Shown here: in pieces, positions 1-11,347 of the stretch
Position numbering within the stretch: the stretch's first letter is position 1
How the letters are laid out: the number at the start of each line of letters is the position of its first letter
Source of the DNA: Charina bottae
Taxonomy: Eukaryota; Chordata; Lepidosauria; Squamata; Charinaidae
Direction of reading: 5' to 3'
NCBI GenBank assembly: GCA_023362775.1
Contig: JALMGJ010000008.1
Location: 35,514,501-35,578,500, forward strand
Length of the DNA stretch: 64,000 nucleotides
Notes under the pieces: generated by a model
Told to the model about the DNA's origin: nothing
The model's input: the letters and a program-made list of their open reading frames with translations, nothing else
The model's database searches: none
Position numbers and translations under genes: made by a program

Positions 1-477
1 AATTGGGATCCATTAGTCTTCTGACATTCTCCACCAGATCTGTGGGTAGACAAATTGGGTGAATGATTTCTCTGAACTTCTCCAAGAAAATGGGAAATAC
101 TCCAAAAGTTACTGAAGGTCAGGGCTCCTCTTTAGGAATAAGACTCTAAACCACCAAGGGACTTTGGTAGTTGATGGTATCCCAAAATACTTCTATAACA
201 CCTACGTAAACAGGACATACAACATACATTTCTCATACTGCCTAGTTTAGACATCACATACTACTGTAGCAGCTGCTCTTTTTTTGTGAATGCAGGGGGT
301 GAGTGGAGGACAGAAAGTCCCATTGAAAATCCAGTCTGTTGGTGCTTTGAGACATCAGTAGCTGCTTGATTATAATATTAATCCTAACTGGACTGCTTGA
401 GAAATGCAACTCCACTGTGAACTGACCTGATCCTCTCCTATCTGGACAAATATCCTGATCAGAACCTAGTTATCCAT
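1..477. other. Unannotated AT-rich sequence
   Basis: No repeat family, exon or long ORF is recognised here. The R4-like reading frame that follows cannot be extended upstream into this stretch, so it is probably the pre-insertion flank. Confidence 0.5.
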
Positions 478-918
478 GGGATTTTAGAATTCTTGAATGT
501 TCTGACATGGTACATAACACACCAGACTTAACTGTGGTTGAAAAGAAGAAAGTGTGGATAGTTGATGTAGCAATACCAGGGGATACTACAATAAAAGACA
601 AAGAATTGGAGAAGATCACAAAGTATCAAGATCTGAAAATCGAAGTTGAAAGATTATGGCATAAACCAGCAGTGGTGATCCCAGTGGTGATTGGCACACT
701 GGGTGCCATTCGAAAAAAACCTTGGATGGCACTTAGAAAATTGGCGCATTGACAAATTTCCACCTGTCAGTTATAAAAGGCCACACTGCTTGAATCTGCA
801 CATATACTCCACCGGTACATTATGACATCCTAGGTTCTTGGGAAGAATGAAGGCCAACACCAGCTAAAGAATTGGCAGCTGTGATTTCATGTTGATGTGT
901 ATAATAACAACAACAACA
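478..918 (+). mobile_element. R4/R2-type LINE, 3' end, 5'-truncated (copy 1)
   Basis: The reading frame from 478 starts with WDFRIL and runs through TPDLTVVEKKKVWIVDVAIPGD, ending at a stop near 752. A conserved Trp followed by a PD...D motif and VD(V/I)AIPGD is typical of the restriction-like endonuclease at the C-terminus of R2/R4/NeSL-type LINEs, which nicks the target to prime reverse transcription. The 3' UTR (about 753-900) ends in an AAC/AAT-rich simple tail at 899-918, as expected of a LINE 3' end. Upstream reverse transcriptase is absent, so this is a dead 5'-truncated copy. A second copy of the same family follows at once. R4/Dong-like is my best guess within the group. Confidence 0.75.
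507..752 (+). pseudogene. C-terminal restriction-like endonuclease fragment of an R4-like LINE
   Basis: An 81-codon open segment. Residues 6-24 (PDLTVVEKKKVWIVDVAIP) hold the catalytic-type PD...D arrangement, and residues 25-81 are the basic C-terminal tail ending near RKLAH. The Met at 507 is only an internal codon of the LINE polyprotein, because the frame is open back to about 478. The zinc-knuckle part seen in copy 2 (CxxC...HxxxxC) is missing here because of truncation. No host function is expected. Confidence 0.7.
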
Positions 919-956
919 ATAGGAGAACAATAGTGAAAACTGAAGGAATCAAGATG

Positions 957-1234
957 CCCTATGGCAGGGCTTTCCAAAGTTTTTCCCGCGGCGACACACC
1001 AACCGCCGTTGGTGTGTTGCCGCGGGAAAACCCGGAAGTGCAGCAGCACGCAAAAACCCAGAAGCGCTGCTGATGCTTTCGGGTTTTGCGCGCTGCAGTT
1101 GGTGTGTCGCCCTGGGAAAACCTGGAAGGGCTGATGATGATCAGCGCTTCCGGGTTGTGTGGCGACACACCAGACTGTGTGTGGCGACACACTTTTGTGT
1201 CGCGACACACAGTTTGGAAAGCTCTGCCCTATGG
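957..1234 (+). mobile_element. hAT-like MITE with 8-bp TSD (CCCTATGG)
   Basis: The element proper is 965-1226. It starts CAGGGCTTTCCAAAG and ends TTTGGAAAGCTCTG, so its terminal inverted repeats match over about 14 bp. The flanks 957-964 and 1227-1234 are both CCCTATGG, an exact 8-bp TSD diagnostic of hAT transposition. The right ~80 bp (GTGTGGCGACACACC ... GTGTCGCGACACAC) is shared with copies at 17654, 25713 and 49946, but the core differs from those. There is no transposase, so it is non-autonomous. Confidence 0.9.
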
Positions 1235-1371
1235 AAATAACATCAAGAGTCTGGATGAAGAAGATCACTACAAATACCTTCAGGCTGACAACATCAAGTA
1301 CACTGAAGTTAAAAAGAAGGTTAGTAGTGAATACATCAAAAGAGTGAAGAAGATCTTAAAGTCCAAACTCA

Positions 1372-1905
1372 GTGACAGAAATCAAGGTGATCAAGGCAAT
1401 TAACACCTGGGCATTTCCAGTCATTAGATATATAGCTGGAATAGTGGACTGGACTCAAGCAGAACTAGAAGCCTTTCATACCAAAGAGACCAAACTGGCC
1501 TATAAGAAAGGCCAAATGAAGAATAGAAAAGAGACACGGCAAAGCAAAGCATTACATGGCCAGTACACAAAAAAACTAGCAGGCAAAGCAGGTAACAACA
1601 AGACCTGGCAATGGCCAAGAGCAGGAAAGTTGAAGAAAGAGACAGAGGGGCTAATTGTGGCCGCACAAGACCAAGCCTTAAGAACAAATGCATATAAGGC
1701 CAGGATTGAGAAGGCAGCAACAGACAGCAAATGCTGTCTCTGCAAAGAAGCTGAAGAAACAGTGGACCACCTAGTTAGCTGCTGCAAGAAGGTCGCACAG
1801 ACTGATTACAAACAAAAGCATGACGAAGTAGCAACAATGGTGCCTTGGAATATCTGCAAGCAAGAAGTGGTGGGACCACAATGTAGACAAAGTAATAGAA
1901 AATGA
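1372..1905 (+). pseudogene. R4-like LINE polyprotein fragment: post-RT region and zinc knuckle
   Basis: A 177-codon open segment. Residues 10-27 (INTWAFPVIRYIAGIVDW) match the conserved block just after the reverse-transcriptase thumb in R2/R4/NeSL LINEs. Residues about 121-138 give the CxxC...HxxxxC knuckle that precedes the endonuclease. The last residues (after KQE) are out of frame: shifting frame near 1867 gives WWDHNVDKVIENEEAK and then WDFRIQTD, the expected continuation. The start Met is an internal codon. Compared with the family's single ORF of roughly a thousand residues or more, this is a small 3' portion. Confidence 0.7.
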
Positions 1906-2040
1906 AGAAGCCAAAGTGCTCTGGGACTTTAGAATTCAAACAGACAAGGATCTGCCACACAGCACCCCAGACTTACAGTAACAATTGTTGATAAGAAAGA
2001 CAAAAATGTCTGGAGAGTGGACATTGCAATACCTGGAAAG

Positions 2041-3689
2041 CACTGCTTTTTACGGAACTAAATTATCCTGTCTGCACAATGTTTGGCAAAGTATTTGTTT
2101 GTTACCTGCTGCTTATTTCCATTGCTGGTACTTAAAAAATGCAAATGGTAAGTTGAGATAATTTAGATACACAAACTTAGCCTGAAGTTTGATTGGGGGG
2201 GGGGGGAATATCATGAGTTAGCTACTTGTTTCTTCAAAGACAGTTATACATGCATGTAAAATTACATGGATGCCAAACTTCACAACTGCATTAAATCAAT
2301 TATTCAAGATAGCGAGCCATGAAATGTATACTGAAAAGTATTTTAATGCTTCTGCAGAATTATATCCTTTAGGATAAGGACAAGGACAAGCTAAGACCCG
2401 TTTTGTTTTGTTTGTTTTTTAAAAAAAATCTGTATTTTTTATTCACCACAGAAAATAATCAGACACATAATGAATATAGAGTTGTCAGAGAGGTTTCCAA
2501 TGAGCAAAGTTGTTCCTAGTTCCAAACAGTTTATTCTGACCATGCTGAAAATGTACTAAGCTTGAAAAAAGCTTTGTTTTAAGATCAAATAAGTGCTTCA
2601 GTCGCAAAGCAGGGCCATTGTGAGTTCAGAGCTCTTTCAGAATGGCTGAAACAGTGCATTTTGAACTGGAACCATTTCAAAAGATTCTGCACAGTTACTG
2701 CTGACCCTGTACATGACTTTCATTACCTTAACTGGCATCACACATAGCCAAAAACAATTGCTCATAAGGCACAGTAGCATCATTCATATTCAATACATGA
2801 TACTAGTAATAAAAACCAGTATCAGAATAATGCCTTCCAATTAGGAACAGAATCAAAAATAGTATGTACAGTTACCAACAATAATTACAGCAACCCAAAA
2901 ACCACCACCATTTTGGGGAGGGGGAGGAGGGAAGGACTCCCATATTTCAATATTTAAGTTGAATTCAGAGAACATTAACATATCCCTATTCATTATAAGA
3001 AACAAACAAAAAACTATATTAATTAGAAATAAAAGTGGCCATAACTGGAGCATTGTATTTACAAGCTCTTTTCTACCTAGCAGGATTTTTTTTAAATGAA
3101 TTTTTGCCAGAAATCACTTTGGAAAGCTGGTACAGTATATTTCACTTCCAAGCTGAACCAGATGTCTCCCATTTGAATGTAAATTAATGTCTACAATTAA
3201 AAAGTCTTCACCTGCAAACCACATTTAAAACATTACAGGAGTTAATCTTTCAGAATGCCATGAGAACATCAATAAATACGAATAAGAAAAGTATGATAAG
3301 GTCACTACAAGGGCTTTAAAACAGAGTTATTTTCCTCTTGATGGACCAGACTGAGAGCCTACTTAATCTTTTAATATTTAATTCATTTTCTGGCAAATGC
3401 TAGTTCGCATGTTTTACACATGCAGCACAACTGTAGGAGCCAGCAAGGTAGATAGCTTGATCAGCAGGCTGAATAGCAGCTATCCATCAGATTCCAACAA
3501 TCGTACAGTTCTCATTAGGTATGAATGATGCTTAAGTGAGATGAATCAACAACATGGTATGAAATAGATTATCCATCCAGCTCTTCTCTTACTCTGTCAA
3601 CCGCTACACTGTGGAAGACGTCTTATGCTATATATTGTACATACATATACATGTAGACATCCATTTATTCCCTTTTGGGGTAAGTACAT
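2041..3689. other. Unannotated AT-rich sequence
   Basis: No exon or recognisable element. There is a G homopolymer at about 2197-2208. Short ORFs here have no recognisable product. Confidence 0.5.
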
Positions 3690-4010
3690 TTATACAAAGC
3701 ACAGAAAAAAGTAAAAAGTAATTGCAGGCATCAGAGCAGAAAAGAAAAGGAAACATAGCTCAGTTTAGTTAAACCAACACCATTTACTGTACTGTTCCAT
3801 TCCTCTCCATCCTTGCAAACCACCCTTGTGTCCACCACGTCCACACTCTGATTTTTGTTCCTTAAACTTCTCACCTCCCTCTTTTTGAGGATCTCATCAA
3901 CTTCATCCAGCCATGACTTTCTCAGTCATCCCCTTCCCCTTGACCCAGTCACTCTTTCCCCAATTGTTCTTAACCATCCCATTCCCTCAATATATGTACC
4001 ACCTCATTTT
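3690..4010 (-). repeat. Unidentified interspersed repeat, copy A
   Basis: It shares long blocks with 50565-50835, for example CCATCCTTGCAAACCA(T/C)CCTTG and TTTTTGAGGATCTCATCAAC. Read on the minus strand it gives EVDEILKKREVRSLRNK and then VVCKDGEEW, which faintly recalls the basic C-terminal tail (...CKDR..W) of some LINE ORFs. The family is not recognised. The plus-strand ORFs over this stretch are low-complexity shadows. Confidence 0.45.
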
Positions 4011-4099
4011 ATTTTTTCATACTGGCCATTCACTTCTCTGTTCAATCTGCATTCATTCTTCACCTTATCTGTTCTTCTTTACCACACACACTTCTTATA

Positions 4100-4910
4100 T
4101 TATGCTAAATTTCTTAATGATAGGAAGACAACCAGAAAGGGAGGTTGTTTCTCCTGCAAAAAGAGAAGCAACTTTTATTTCAACCTCTTGTTTTTCATCT
4201 CTGTGCTCAGAACATTTTCTTTGTAGCAGTGAAAACTCTGTAGCTTAATGCAGATATGTGACTCCCATGAACATTACGTTCAAATTAACAGCACAGACAC
4301 ATTCCATTTGCATACCAATTTCACTAGAATGTCAAGGCAGGAAGATTTTTAATTGGAGGCAGCATTTGCAAACATTGCACCCCCTTCCCTACTTACACCT
4401 GAGACACATAAACTGCTAACAACTGAAAGAAGGCCAATTTCTTTAGTACAAGTCAGTAGTGGCCTGCTATATGGAACTGTTCTCCATTCATGTGTGGCAA
4501 CTAAAGGGAATGGAATTCCCATCCTTATCAGAAACTAAAAGGAGACGATGGTAGAAGACAAGTATCTTAACTAATTAACAACTGTGCACTGGTGCAATGC
4601 TGACTGCAGGGCCAAGTACACAATTACCCACTAAATTACTCTTGGTTTCAATCACCAACATCCATATGTCTTCGGTCTCCATTGCTATATCCTGCCAGCT
4701 TCTCTAAGAAAAAATATGCCAGTCTCCTTTGGATAGCTTTCAGAATCAAATGTTCCAGGCTCCTATTTACAAAATCCACCATCTCCTGTTAAATTGCTCT
4801 AACTCTAGATTATGACCAAGTAATTTCCCTTGCTCTGGCAGATACAGCTTCTCAACCCTAAGGAACCTTTCCAGTTCAATCTGCACACAGAACTATATAT
4901 TACCCAAAAG
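4100..4910. other. Unannotated sequence
   Basis: No recognisable exon, repeat family or RNA gene. The short ORF at 4353-4538 has no identifiable motif. Confidence 0.45.
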
Positions 4911-4914
4911 GGAA

Positions 4915-5085
4915 TCACCGAGTCACAGAGTTGGGAGGAGCTATATATAGTAGACTGCCAAGTCCATCAAATCCATTCAAACAAATAAGTCCAGCCTCTG
5001 CTTGAAGACATTCAGAAAAGGAAAGCTTTTCTCCCTAGGGAATTGTTCCCATTGTTGAATTGATCTTACTGTTAGGAAGCTTAGT
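4915..5085 (-). mobile_element. CR1-like LINE 3' fragment, antisense
   Basis: On the plus strand the text runs CACAGAGTTGGGAGGAGC ... CCAGCCTCTGCTTGAAGAC ... CTAGGGAATTGTTCCCATTG. This is the order of landmarks in the reverse complement of amniote CR1 3' ends (hypothesis of family from memory). It is divergent and has no ORF. Confidence 0.55.
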
Positions 5086-5600
5086 ATGATCCTTCACGAA
5101 CTATGATTTAGGAAATTGCAGCTCCCACTGGGGTATGGAATCACAGTCATGTGGAAACAGCAATCCAAGGTTCATTGCCCACATCCACAGCTGTGCAACT
5201 AAGGCTTAGAAGTGATAGCTGGCAGAAGAGCCAGACAGTTCCAGAAGCTGTTCCATTATGATACCAGACTACCTGGATGGAACCCTGTTCTTCTCTACAT
5301 TCTAAGTAGGAGCAGCAGACCTTGCAAAATATGCATTTATATAATCACCAAAATCACGTTACCTAGCTCATTTTTCAGTTCAAGTCTTTATTGACAGTAA
5401 ACTGAGGACTCATAATAAGAACTCAGCAGGTCCATCACTGGTTCCCATTCCATTTGAATATGATCCTGCTCAAAGGAAGAAGTGTGGGGCACTTTAAAAA
5501 AAGCATATTTTCAGCTTTGAGTGACAATGGATAGCCAACCTGGTGTACTAGTGCCTGCTGTAGACTTCTCCAGAGCAATACTACCCTGTTTGTGGTAAGA
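5086..5600. other. Unannotated sequence
   Basis: Nothing recognised between the CR1-like fragment and the SINE at 5613. An ORF of 60 codons at 5212-5394 shows no known motif. Confidence 0.4.
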
Positions 5601-5958
5601 TACTGTTACTATAGGGGCGTGGTGGCTCAGTGGGTAAGACACCAGGCTTGTTGATCGGAAGATCACAAGTTCGGAGGTTCGAATCCCTAGCCCTGCGTGC
5701 AGAGTGAGCTCCCGCACGAGCTCCAGCTCTTGCCAACCTAGCAATTCGAAAGCATGCAAATGCAAGTAGATTAATAGGTACCACTTCGGTGGGTAGGAAA
5801 CAGCGTTCTGCGCATGTCATGCGGCCACATGACCGTGGAAGTGTCTTTGGACAACGCTGGCTCTTTGGATAACAAACGGAGATGAGCACCGGCCCGTGAG
5901 TCGGACACGACTGCACAAATGTGCGGGGGGTACCTTTACCTTTACCTACTGTTACTAT
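5601..5958 (+). mobile_element. tRNA-derived squamate SINE with 12-bp TSD
   Basis: The element proper is 5613-5946. Its tRNA-like head has an A-box-like stretch (GTGGCTCAGTGGGTAAGAC) and a perfect B box GGTTCGAATCC at 5676-5686, which together form an internal RNA polymerase III promoter. A body common to all copies here follows (CTCTTGCCAACCTAGCAATTCGAAAGCATGC), then a tail of repeated TTTACC. The flanks 5601-5612 and 5947-5958 are both TACTGTTACTAT, showing LINE-mediated insertion. It has no coding capacity. Confidence 0.9.
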
Positions 5959-6025
5959 GGACAGCTCTTTTTCTTGTTAATATCTACTTTCTTTGAGTAA
6001 CTGGCCTTTGTGTTATCTGACTATC

Positions 6026-6958
6026 TTTGTTGTTGTTCATTCGTTCAGTCGCTTCCGACTCCTCGTGACTTCATGGACCAGCCCACACCAGAGCTTCCTG
6101 TCGGCCGTCACCACCCCCATCTCCCCCATGGTCGAGTCTGTCACCTCCAGAATATCATCCATCCATCTTGCCCTTGGTCGGCCCCTCTTCCTTTTGCCTT
6201 CCACTTTCCCTAGCATCAGCATCTTCTCCAGGGTATCCTGTCTTCTCATTACGTGGCCAAAGTACTTCAGTTTTGCCTTTAGTATCATTCCCTCAAGTGA
6301 GCAGTCTGGCTTTATTTCCTGGAGTATGGACTGGTTTGATCTTCTTGCAGTCCAAGGCACTCTCAGAATTTTCCTCCAACACCACAGTTCAAAAGCATCG
6401 ATCTTCCTTCGCTCAGCCTTCCTTATGGCCCAGCTCTCACAGCCATAGGTTACTACGGGGAATACCATTGCTTTAACTCTGCAGACCTTTGTTGTCAGTG
6501 TGATGTCTCTGCTCTTAACTATTTTATCGAGATTTGTCATTGCTCTCCTCCCAAGAAGTAGACGTCTTCTGATTTCCTGGCTGCAGTCAGCGTCTGCAGT
6601 AATCCTTGCGCCTAGAAATACAAAGTCTGTCACTGCCTCCACTTTTTCTCCCTCTACTTGCCAGTCATCAATCAAGCTGGTTGCCATAATCTTGGTTTTT
6701 TTGAGGTTTAACTGCAACCCAGATTTTGCACTTTCTTCTTTCACCTTCGTCATAAGGGTCCTCAGCTCCTCCTCGCTTTCAGCCATCAAAGTGGTATCAT
6801 CTGCATATCTGAGATTGTTAATGTTTCTTCCAGTGATTTTAACTCCAGCCTTGGATTCATCAAGCCCAGCACGTCGCATGATGTGTTCTGCATACAGGTT
6901 GAATAGGTAGGGTGAGAGTATACAACCCTGCCGTACTCCTTTCCCTACTTTAGGTATT
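6026..6958 (-). mobile_element. BovB (RTE) LINE, 5'-truncated
   Basis: This is the 3' ~930 bp of a BovB element on the minus strand. It starts within the reverse transcriptase at GKGVRQGCILSPYLF and ends in the BovB 3' terminus (GAAGCGACTGAACGAATG then ACAACAACAA at about 6026). BovB is an RTE-clade LINE shared by squamates and ruminants through horizontal transfer. Its 5' truncation makes it non-autonomous. No clear TSD was found. Confidence 0.92.
6037..6954 (-). pseudogene. BovB reverse transcriptase C-terminal fragment
   Basis: The frame is open from about 6954 down to 6037. It contains the conserved GVRQGCILSPYLFNLYAE block, the catalytic NLRYADDTTLMAES motif (near residue 23 of the Met-initiated 280-codon ORF), and the RTE thumb/C-terminal blocks YGCESWAIRKAE and LRVPWTARRSNQSILQEI. 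It ends at the natural stop after RSRKRLNE. The endonuclease and the first half of the RT are lost. The frame is unusually intact for a dead fragment, suggesting a fairly recent insertion. Confidence 0.9.
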
Positions 6959-6959
6959 A

Positions 6960-8080
6960 AGACTTCAGACTTGAATACCAGTTACAGTCTTATCTAAGTG
7001 AAAAAGTACTAAAAACAAGAATCCCAAAGATATGATTTCCAAAGTATAATTTACCAGTGCTGTGACAGTCTTATAGTAAACTATTACAGGGAAGGTAAAC
7101 ATAGTCCATAGGCAAAGTAGAATACAATTACCTGCAAATGTTGGGATAATTTACATACTATTCGAGTGGAAAAACTTGTGAGACCTTGCATTAGCAATAT
7201 TCATAAATCAAGTAAATATCAAAGCATTTGTGTTAATACAGATTCTGTTTTCATTACTGTCTGTAAATTGCTTGGTTCTCACAAGCACAGACATGCTCTC
7301 CCTCAATGCACACCCACACACATTCTGCTGACATTGTTTGTATACAATATACTGTGCTATTAATGTAAGTTAGCTAATGCAACTGCTATCTTTATTCCAT
7401 TTATATACATAGTCCTGGTCACACTTGCACTTCAGGAAAATGAATATCAGAAACACAAAATGAATAGCAGTTAACTATAAATCTCAGCCTACCCAGAGAC
7501 AATATATAATAAGGGCCATGTATGTGTACTTTATTTTTATGGTCAATTTCTCTTCTAAACTTACAAAATATGCTGTTACGTTACTATAAAATAAAATTTC
7601 TTGTAACTTAACTGCAAATCTTATTTTACACTGCTATGTTTGTTGGTATGAACAGGCCAGTAGAAGAAGAATATAGTTTCTGTACAGATTTTCCAAAATG
7701 CTTTTGGCAATATTGAAAAACTGAAAATTATGAGCACGGAGAGCAAACAATCCAAAACATATTTGCTGAGGACTATGCATGTATGTTTTCACCTCTCTCT
7801 ACTCCATTAAAAATTGTCATCCCTCCTGCTCTGTGTTGTCTAGCATTTGTGTTGGGGCCTTGGCAACCTAGCTGTAAAGAAAGAGTGGCAAAGCTAGTCC
7901 AACATGGACTAGAAAGATACCCTGGTCACTAGGGATCAGAGTTGCTTGTTTGGTAATACATGTGGGTAATATCTGTGGGGGGAGGAGACACTGAAATGCA
8001 GAAATGCAATGTAGCTATCTAGGGGCTGCCCTCTCCTTCCTCACAGAAATTGAGGGGAAATAAAAGCACGCAGGAGATGG
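6960..8080. other. Unannotated AT-rich sequence
   Basis: No exon or element recognised. Small ORFs lack motifs. Confidence 0.45.
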
Positions 8081-8084
8081 ACAT

Positions 8085-8150
8085 ATCATAGAAACAAAGA
8101 CATGAAAGAGACCATTTAAGCCATTGAGTCAAACCCCCTTCTCGGTGCAG
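8085..8150 (-). mobile_element. Short CR1-like 3' fragment, antisense
   Basis: CATAGAAACAAAGACATG ... GAGTCAAACCCCCTTCTC resembles the reverse-complement CR1 terminus (ATCATAGA ... GTCCAACCCCC). It is short and diverged, so the assignment is tentative. Confidence 0.4.
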
Positions 8151-8679
8151 GTCAATGGCAGTTACAATGTGCATGGGAAAGACACATGGGCATAAGGCAT
8201 GAAGGGAGAGAGCCAAAAGGGCAGAAACACAAACCTCTTGTGGGTTATACCTGTTTTCTTCTACAAGCAACTTGATACCTGGTAAGAACCTTCTCAAACC
8301 ATCACCATCCCACCACTGGACGAATGCCATCCCTCCACATGGGGCCCACACTGAATGTGTTTCTAACATCTTTCTCTTCCAACAGCATGCAATTACTCTT
8401 CAACACTTTCATTAGTATCTACCACTCTCTATTATCCAAAGTTTCATAGTCTGTATTATTAACTGTTTACTGTTTAAATTTATTTGCTGTTTTCTATTGT
8501 ATAATTTTAAACTACATTGTGACTAATGGAATGCACAAGTATAATCAATAAGATTGATTTAGAAATAAATTTTGTTTCCTAGCTTGGGGAAAAAAATAAT
8601 ACAGTGACCTTTATCTGAATAGCTGTTTTATCCTAAAGACAGAAAATGATCTACTTTTGCTTTTAAAAATCACATGAGA

Positions 8680-8940
8680 ATAGCCCTTCTAGATCAGACC
8701 AAGATCCATCGTAGTTCCAGCATTTTGTTTTTCACAGTGGCCAAACAGATCCCTGAGGGGTGTCCACAAACAAGAAATGGAGACTTATCTCCTCCCTCCA
8801 GTATTTCTCAGCAACTGGTATTTTGGAGAATGACTCTTCAGTTCTAATAGCCGTTGATAGACCTGTCCTCCATGAATTTATGTAATCCATTTCTAGTGGC
8901 CAGCACTACATCTTGTAGTAATGAATTCCACAATCAATTT
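8680..8940 (-). mobile_element. Amniote CR1-like interspersed repeat, antisense
   Basis: Plus-strand landmarks in order are CTTCTAGATCAGACCAAG, TTCACAGTGGCCAAACAG, AGCAACTGGTATTTTGG, CTGTCCTCCATGAATTTATG and AGTAATGAATTCCACAATC. This order is familiar from a CR1-type repeat common in reptiles. It is diverged and non-coding. Confidence 0.5.
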
Positions 8941-9955
8941 TATTATGCTAAGATGCACAAGGACTACAAACAACAGGAACACATATAGTTTGAAATGTAC
9001 AGTACTCAAGTAAGTCACATGGAGTTCACTGTGGCTTACTCCCAAGTAAGGGAAGGTCAGAGTATAGTCTCTAGTGTTAACCATGGATGAAGCATTTCTG
9101 ATGAAATTCTAAATTAGAATAATGCTTTTATATCTAAAGAAGCAAGAACTCATTCTCATCCAATAAATAATTGAGGGTGGGTGGATATACCCAAGACATT
9201 AGCTTCTTGCAGCCTAAGCAATGGCTCATTACTCTTTAAAATATCAATCTGTTACAGAAAAATCCATGTCTCCATTAAAAAAAGATAATAGAAGTCTGGA
9301 TAAAAGACATGTTACAGTGCTGTAACCTAAAACTACAGACTTCAATGAAATTAGAATATATTGGGGGGGGGGGGGGAGATTAATATTGAAGAGAGAATAT
9401 AATTTATTAGAAAGATGGAAAAAGAGGATGGGAGCCCAGATAGACTTGACTGAATATGGGATGGAAAGTTACCAACTTTCCAAAGAAACGGAATCAGAAT
9501 GATATAAACAGACCTCTATTTTCTCAACACATCAGTGCACAATTGATGGAAGCCAAAGGGACATTTGAATTCTTTCTGATCAACTACAAATTAGCCAACA
9601 GTTCATCAGGAACATCATATTCAAATTTTGGATTAGATAAGCAGAATAAACACCTATTCTTCTCAAGGAACTGATGTTTATGTATGTGAAAATCCTACTG
9701 TATGGAACAATAATGCTTATATGTTATGATCTAACATATACATACAGCAGCACCTATGCCCTGATGGGGATGTAATTTGTGGGACTTACTTCTGAAACAG
9801 CAATAGGAACAGAGCTCCTCTGTAACCATTCATCCATTCACTTTACTCTTTTTTAAAACTCAGTGCCCCTTCGGCCTTCAGTTGTAGAAAGGACATAATG
9901 ATATGAATGAGCTCTAGGATTCTGAGAGAGAATCGTTTTCTCTGTTAATTTCAAA
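8941..9955. other. Unannotated AT-rich sequence with a G homopolymer
   Basis: Nothing recognised except a run of about 16 G at 9362-9377. The ORF at 9456-9674 has no known motif and no obvious splice borders. Confidence 0.45.
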
Positions 9956-9959
9956 CAGA

Positions 9960-10140
9960 TGAAACTGCTTCCTATCAAGTCAGACCACTGATCTACTTAA
10001 CCAAGTCTGTCTGCTGTGAGACGTAATAGCTGTACAGGGTCTTGGATAGTGAACTCTACTACCTAAAACTCCTTTTAGTAAGATTTAATGTAAGGTCACT
10101 TCCCAAAGCCGATAATTTATATCTGAAGCTTTTCTGAACT
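9960..10140. repeat. Possible old interspersed repeat fragment
   Basis: The text AAACTGCTTCCTATCAAGTC followed by AGACCACTGATCTACTT resembles a common squamate repeat (…GAGTCAGACCATTGGTCCATCTAG…). Weak match by memory only. Confidence 0.25.
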
Positions 10141-11347
10141 TTGAAGTCCATTTCCTTTAGACCACCTTTAAAGTATGTAATAACATTTGTACATGTTTGG
10201 AATCAACCTCCAAAAAGTATTTCAGAGGATGAGGGAGCCTGATTGTGTTACCTGTCTGCAAAACCTTAAACCAGATGCATATTTTCCTGAGATCCAAGAA
10301 AGGTACAACATCTGTATTCCCATGCATTCCAAGGCACCTTGTGGAAACTGAATCCAATGCTCTGCACAGTAATTATTCATATACTGCATATTGTCAGATG
10401 CCTTAGCAATAAATGAGCACCTACAATTCATGTTCAGTTTAACTGTTAAGGTTGTCTCACATGAGGTTTCCCCAAATATGGAACACCATAGGATGCTCCT
10501 CCTAGAAAAGTATAAGAGGAAAGTAGATAATGAAATTATTTGTTATTATTTGGTAAAAAGCAAATGAATTCTAACATAGAAGGTTAACATAATTCTAGTA
10601 TATTAGATTCATTTCTCTCTGGTTATGCACACAACTGAGAATAACAGAATTTAGTACTGCACCAGCCCAAAGGCATCTCTATTTATCAGAGAAAGGCTGG
10701 CTTCACTCTTCGTAAACACATTAGCACCTGGAACATTCTTAATACTTTATTGTCCAAACAACTGAAAACATTTGGCAACTGTTTTAAGCAAATGTGGTTG
10801 TATGTTAATTTGTAGTAATCAGAAGGGGAGAAGGGTATTCATTAAACAGTTTCTCTTCTCTACCCCGCAGCTTCTATAATGATTATATTGTTCATCTCAA
10901 TGAGTTTCTGCCTTTCATGCTCTCTTTAAGAAACTTTGGAATAGTAGCCCTTCTAAAAGAAGGGATTGTGTTTGTTTCATTTAATTAATGAATCGTACAT
11001 ATCCTTTTTTAAAAAATATAATTGACAGCTGATAATACCAATACTAATGTTTATGAGAGGGATGCCTCAAAATTGTGAGGGAGGATCAGGGAATGCTTAT
11101 ATTAATGGAGATTAATATTTTGTATATAATTACTAAATAAATTAACTGATCAACTAAATAACCTAATTGCTAAATAAATAATTTTACCCTGCAGTATTGT
11201 TTCTAACAATCTATTAACATTTCCTGCAACATTAATGAACACATTACAAGTGACACATCACAAAAAAAGAAAAACCCAGATGACATATGCATGAATTTGC
11301 CACTTTTCATTGTGACTGGACCTTGAATCCAAGGGGACATCACTTCT
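10141..11347. other. Unannotated AT-rich sequence
   Basis: No element or exon recognised. The ORFs at 10157-10431 are unsupported. Confidence 0.45.

Larger units (their letters stand above)
919..2040 (+). mobile_element. R4/R2-type LINE fragment (copy 2), interrupted by a hAT MITE
   Basis: Homologous coding sequence starts at about 919, directly after the simple tail of copy 1, with VKTEGIKMPYG. It is cut at 957-964 by a hAT MITE and resumes at 1235 with NNIKSLDEEDHYKYL. It then covers the region after the reverse transcriptase (INTWAFPVIRYIAGIVDW, 1399-1452) and the zinc knuckle (CCLCKEAEETVDHLVSCC, about 1732-1785). The restriction-like endonuclease runs to VDIAIPGK at about 2037. It is truncated at both ends and has no 3' UTR. 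Two frame breaks are visible, near 1867 and near 1980. Confidence 0.75.

Noticed and set aside
3855..4248. Two overlapping Phe/Ser-rich ORFs
   Set aside because: Low-complexity pyrimidine-rich stretch overlapping an interspersed repeat read on the other strand.
5613..5690. tRNA-like sequence with A and B boxes
   Set aside because: It is the head of a SINE: no cloverleaf with a proper acceptor stem, and the same body and tail occur in seven copies.
5993..6910. Plus-strand ORFs of 102-151 codons
   Set aside because: Shadows of the BovB RT on the minus strand.
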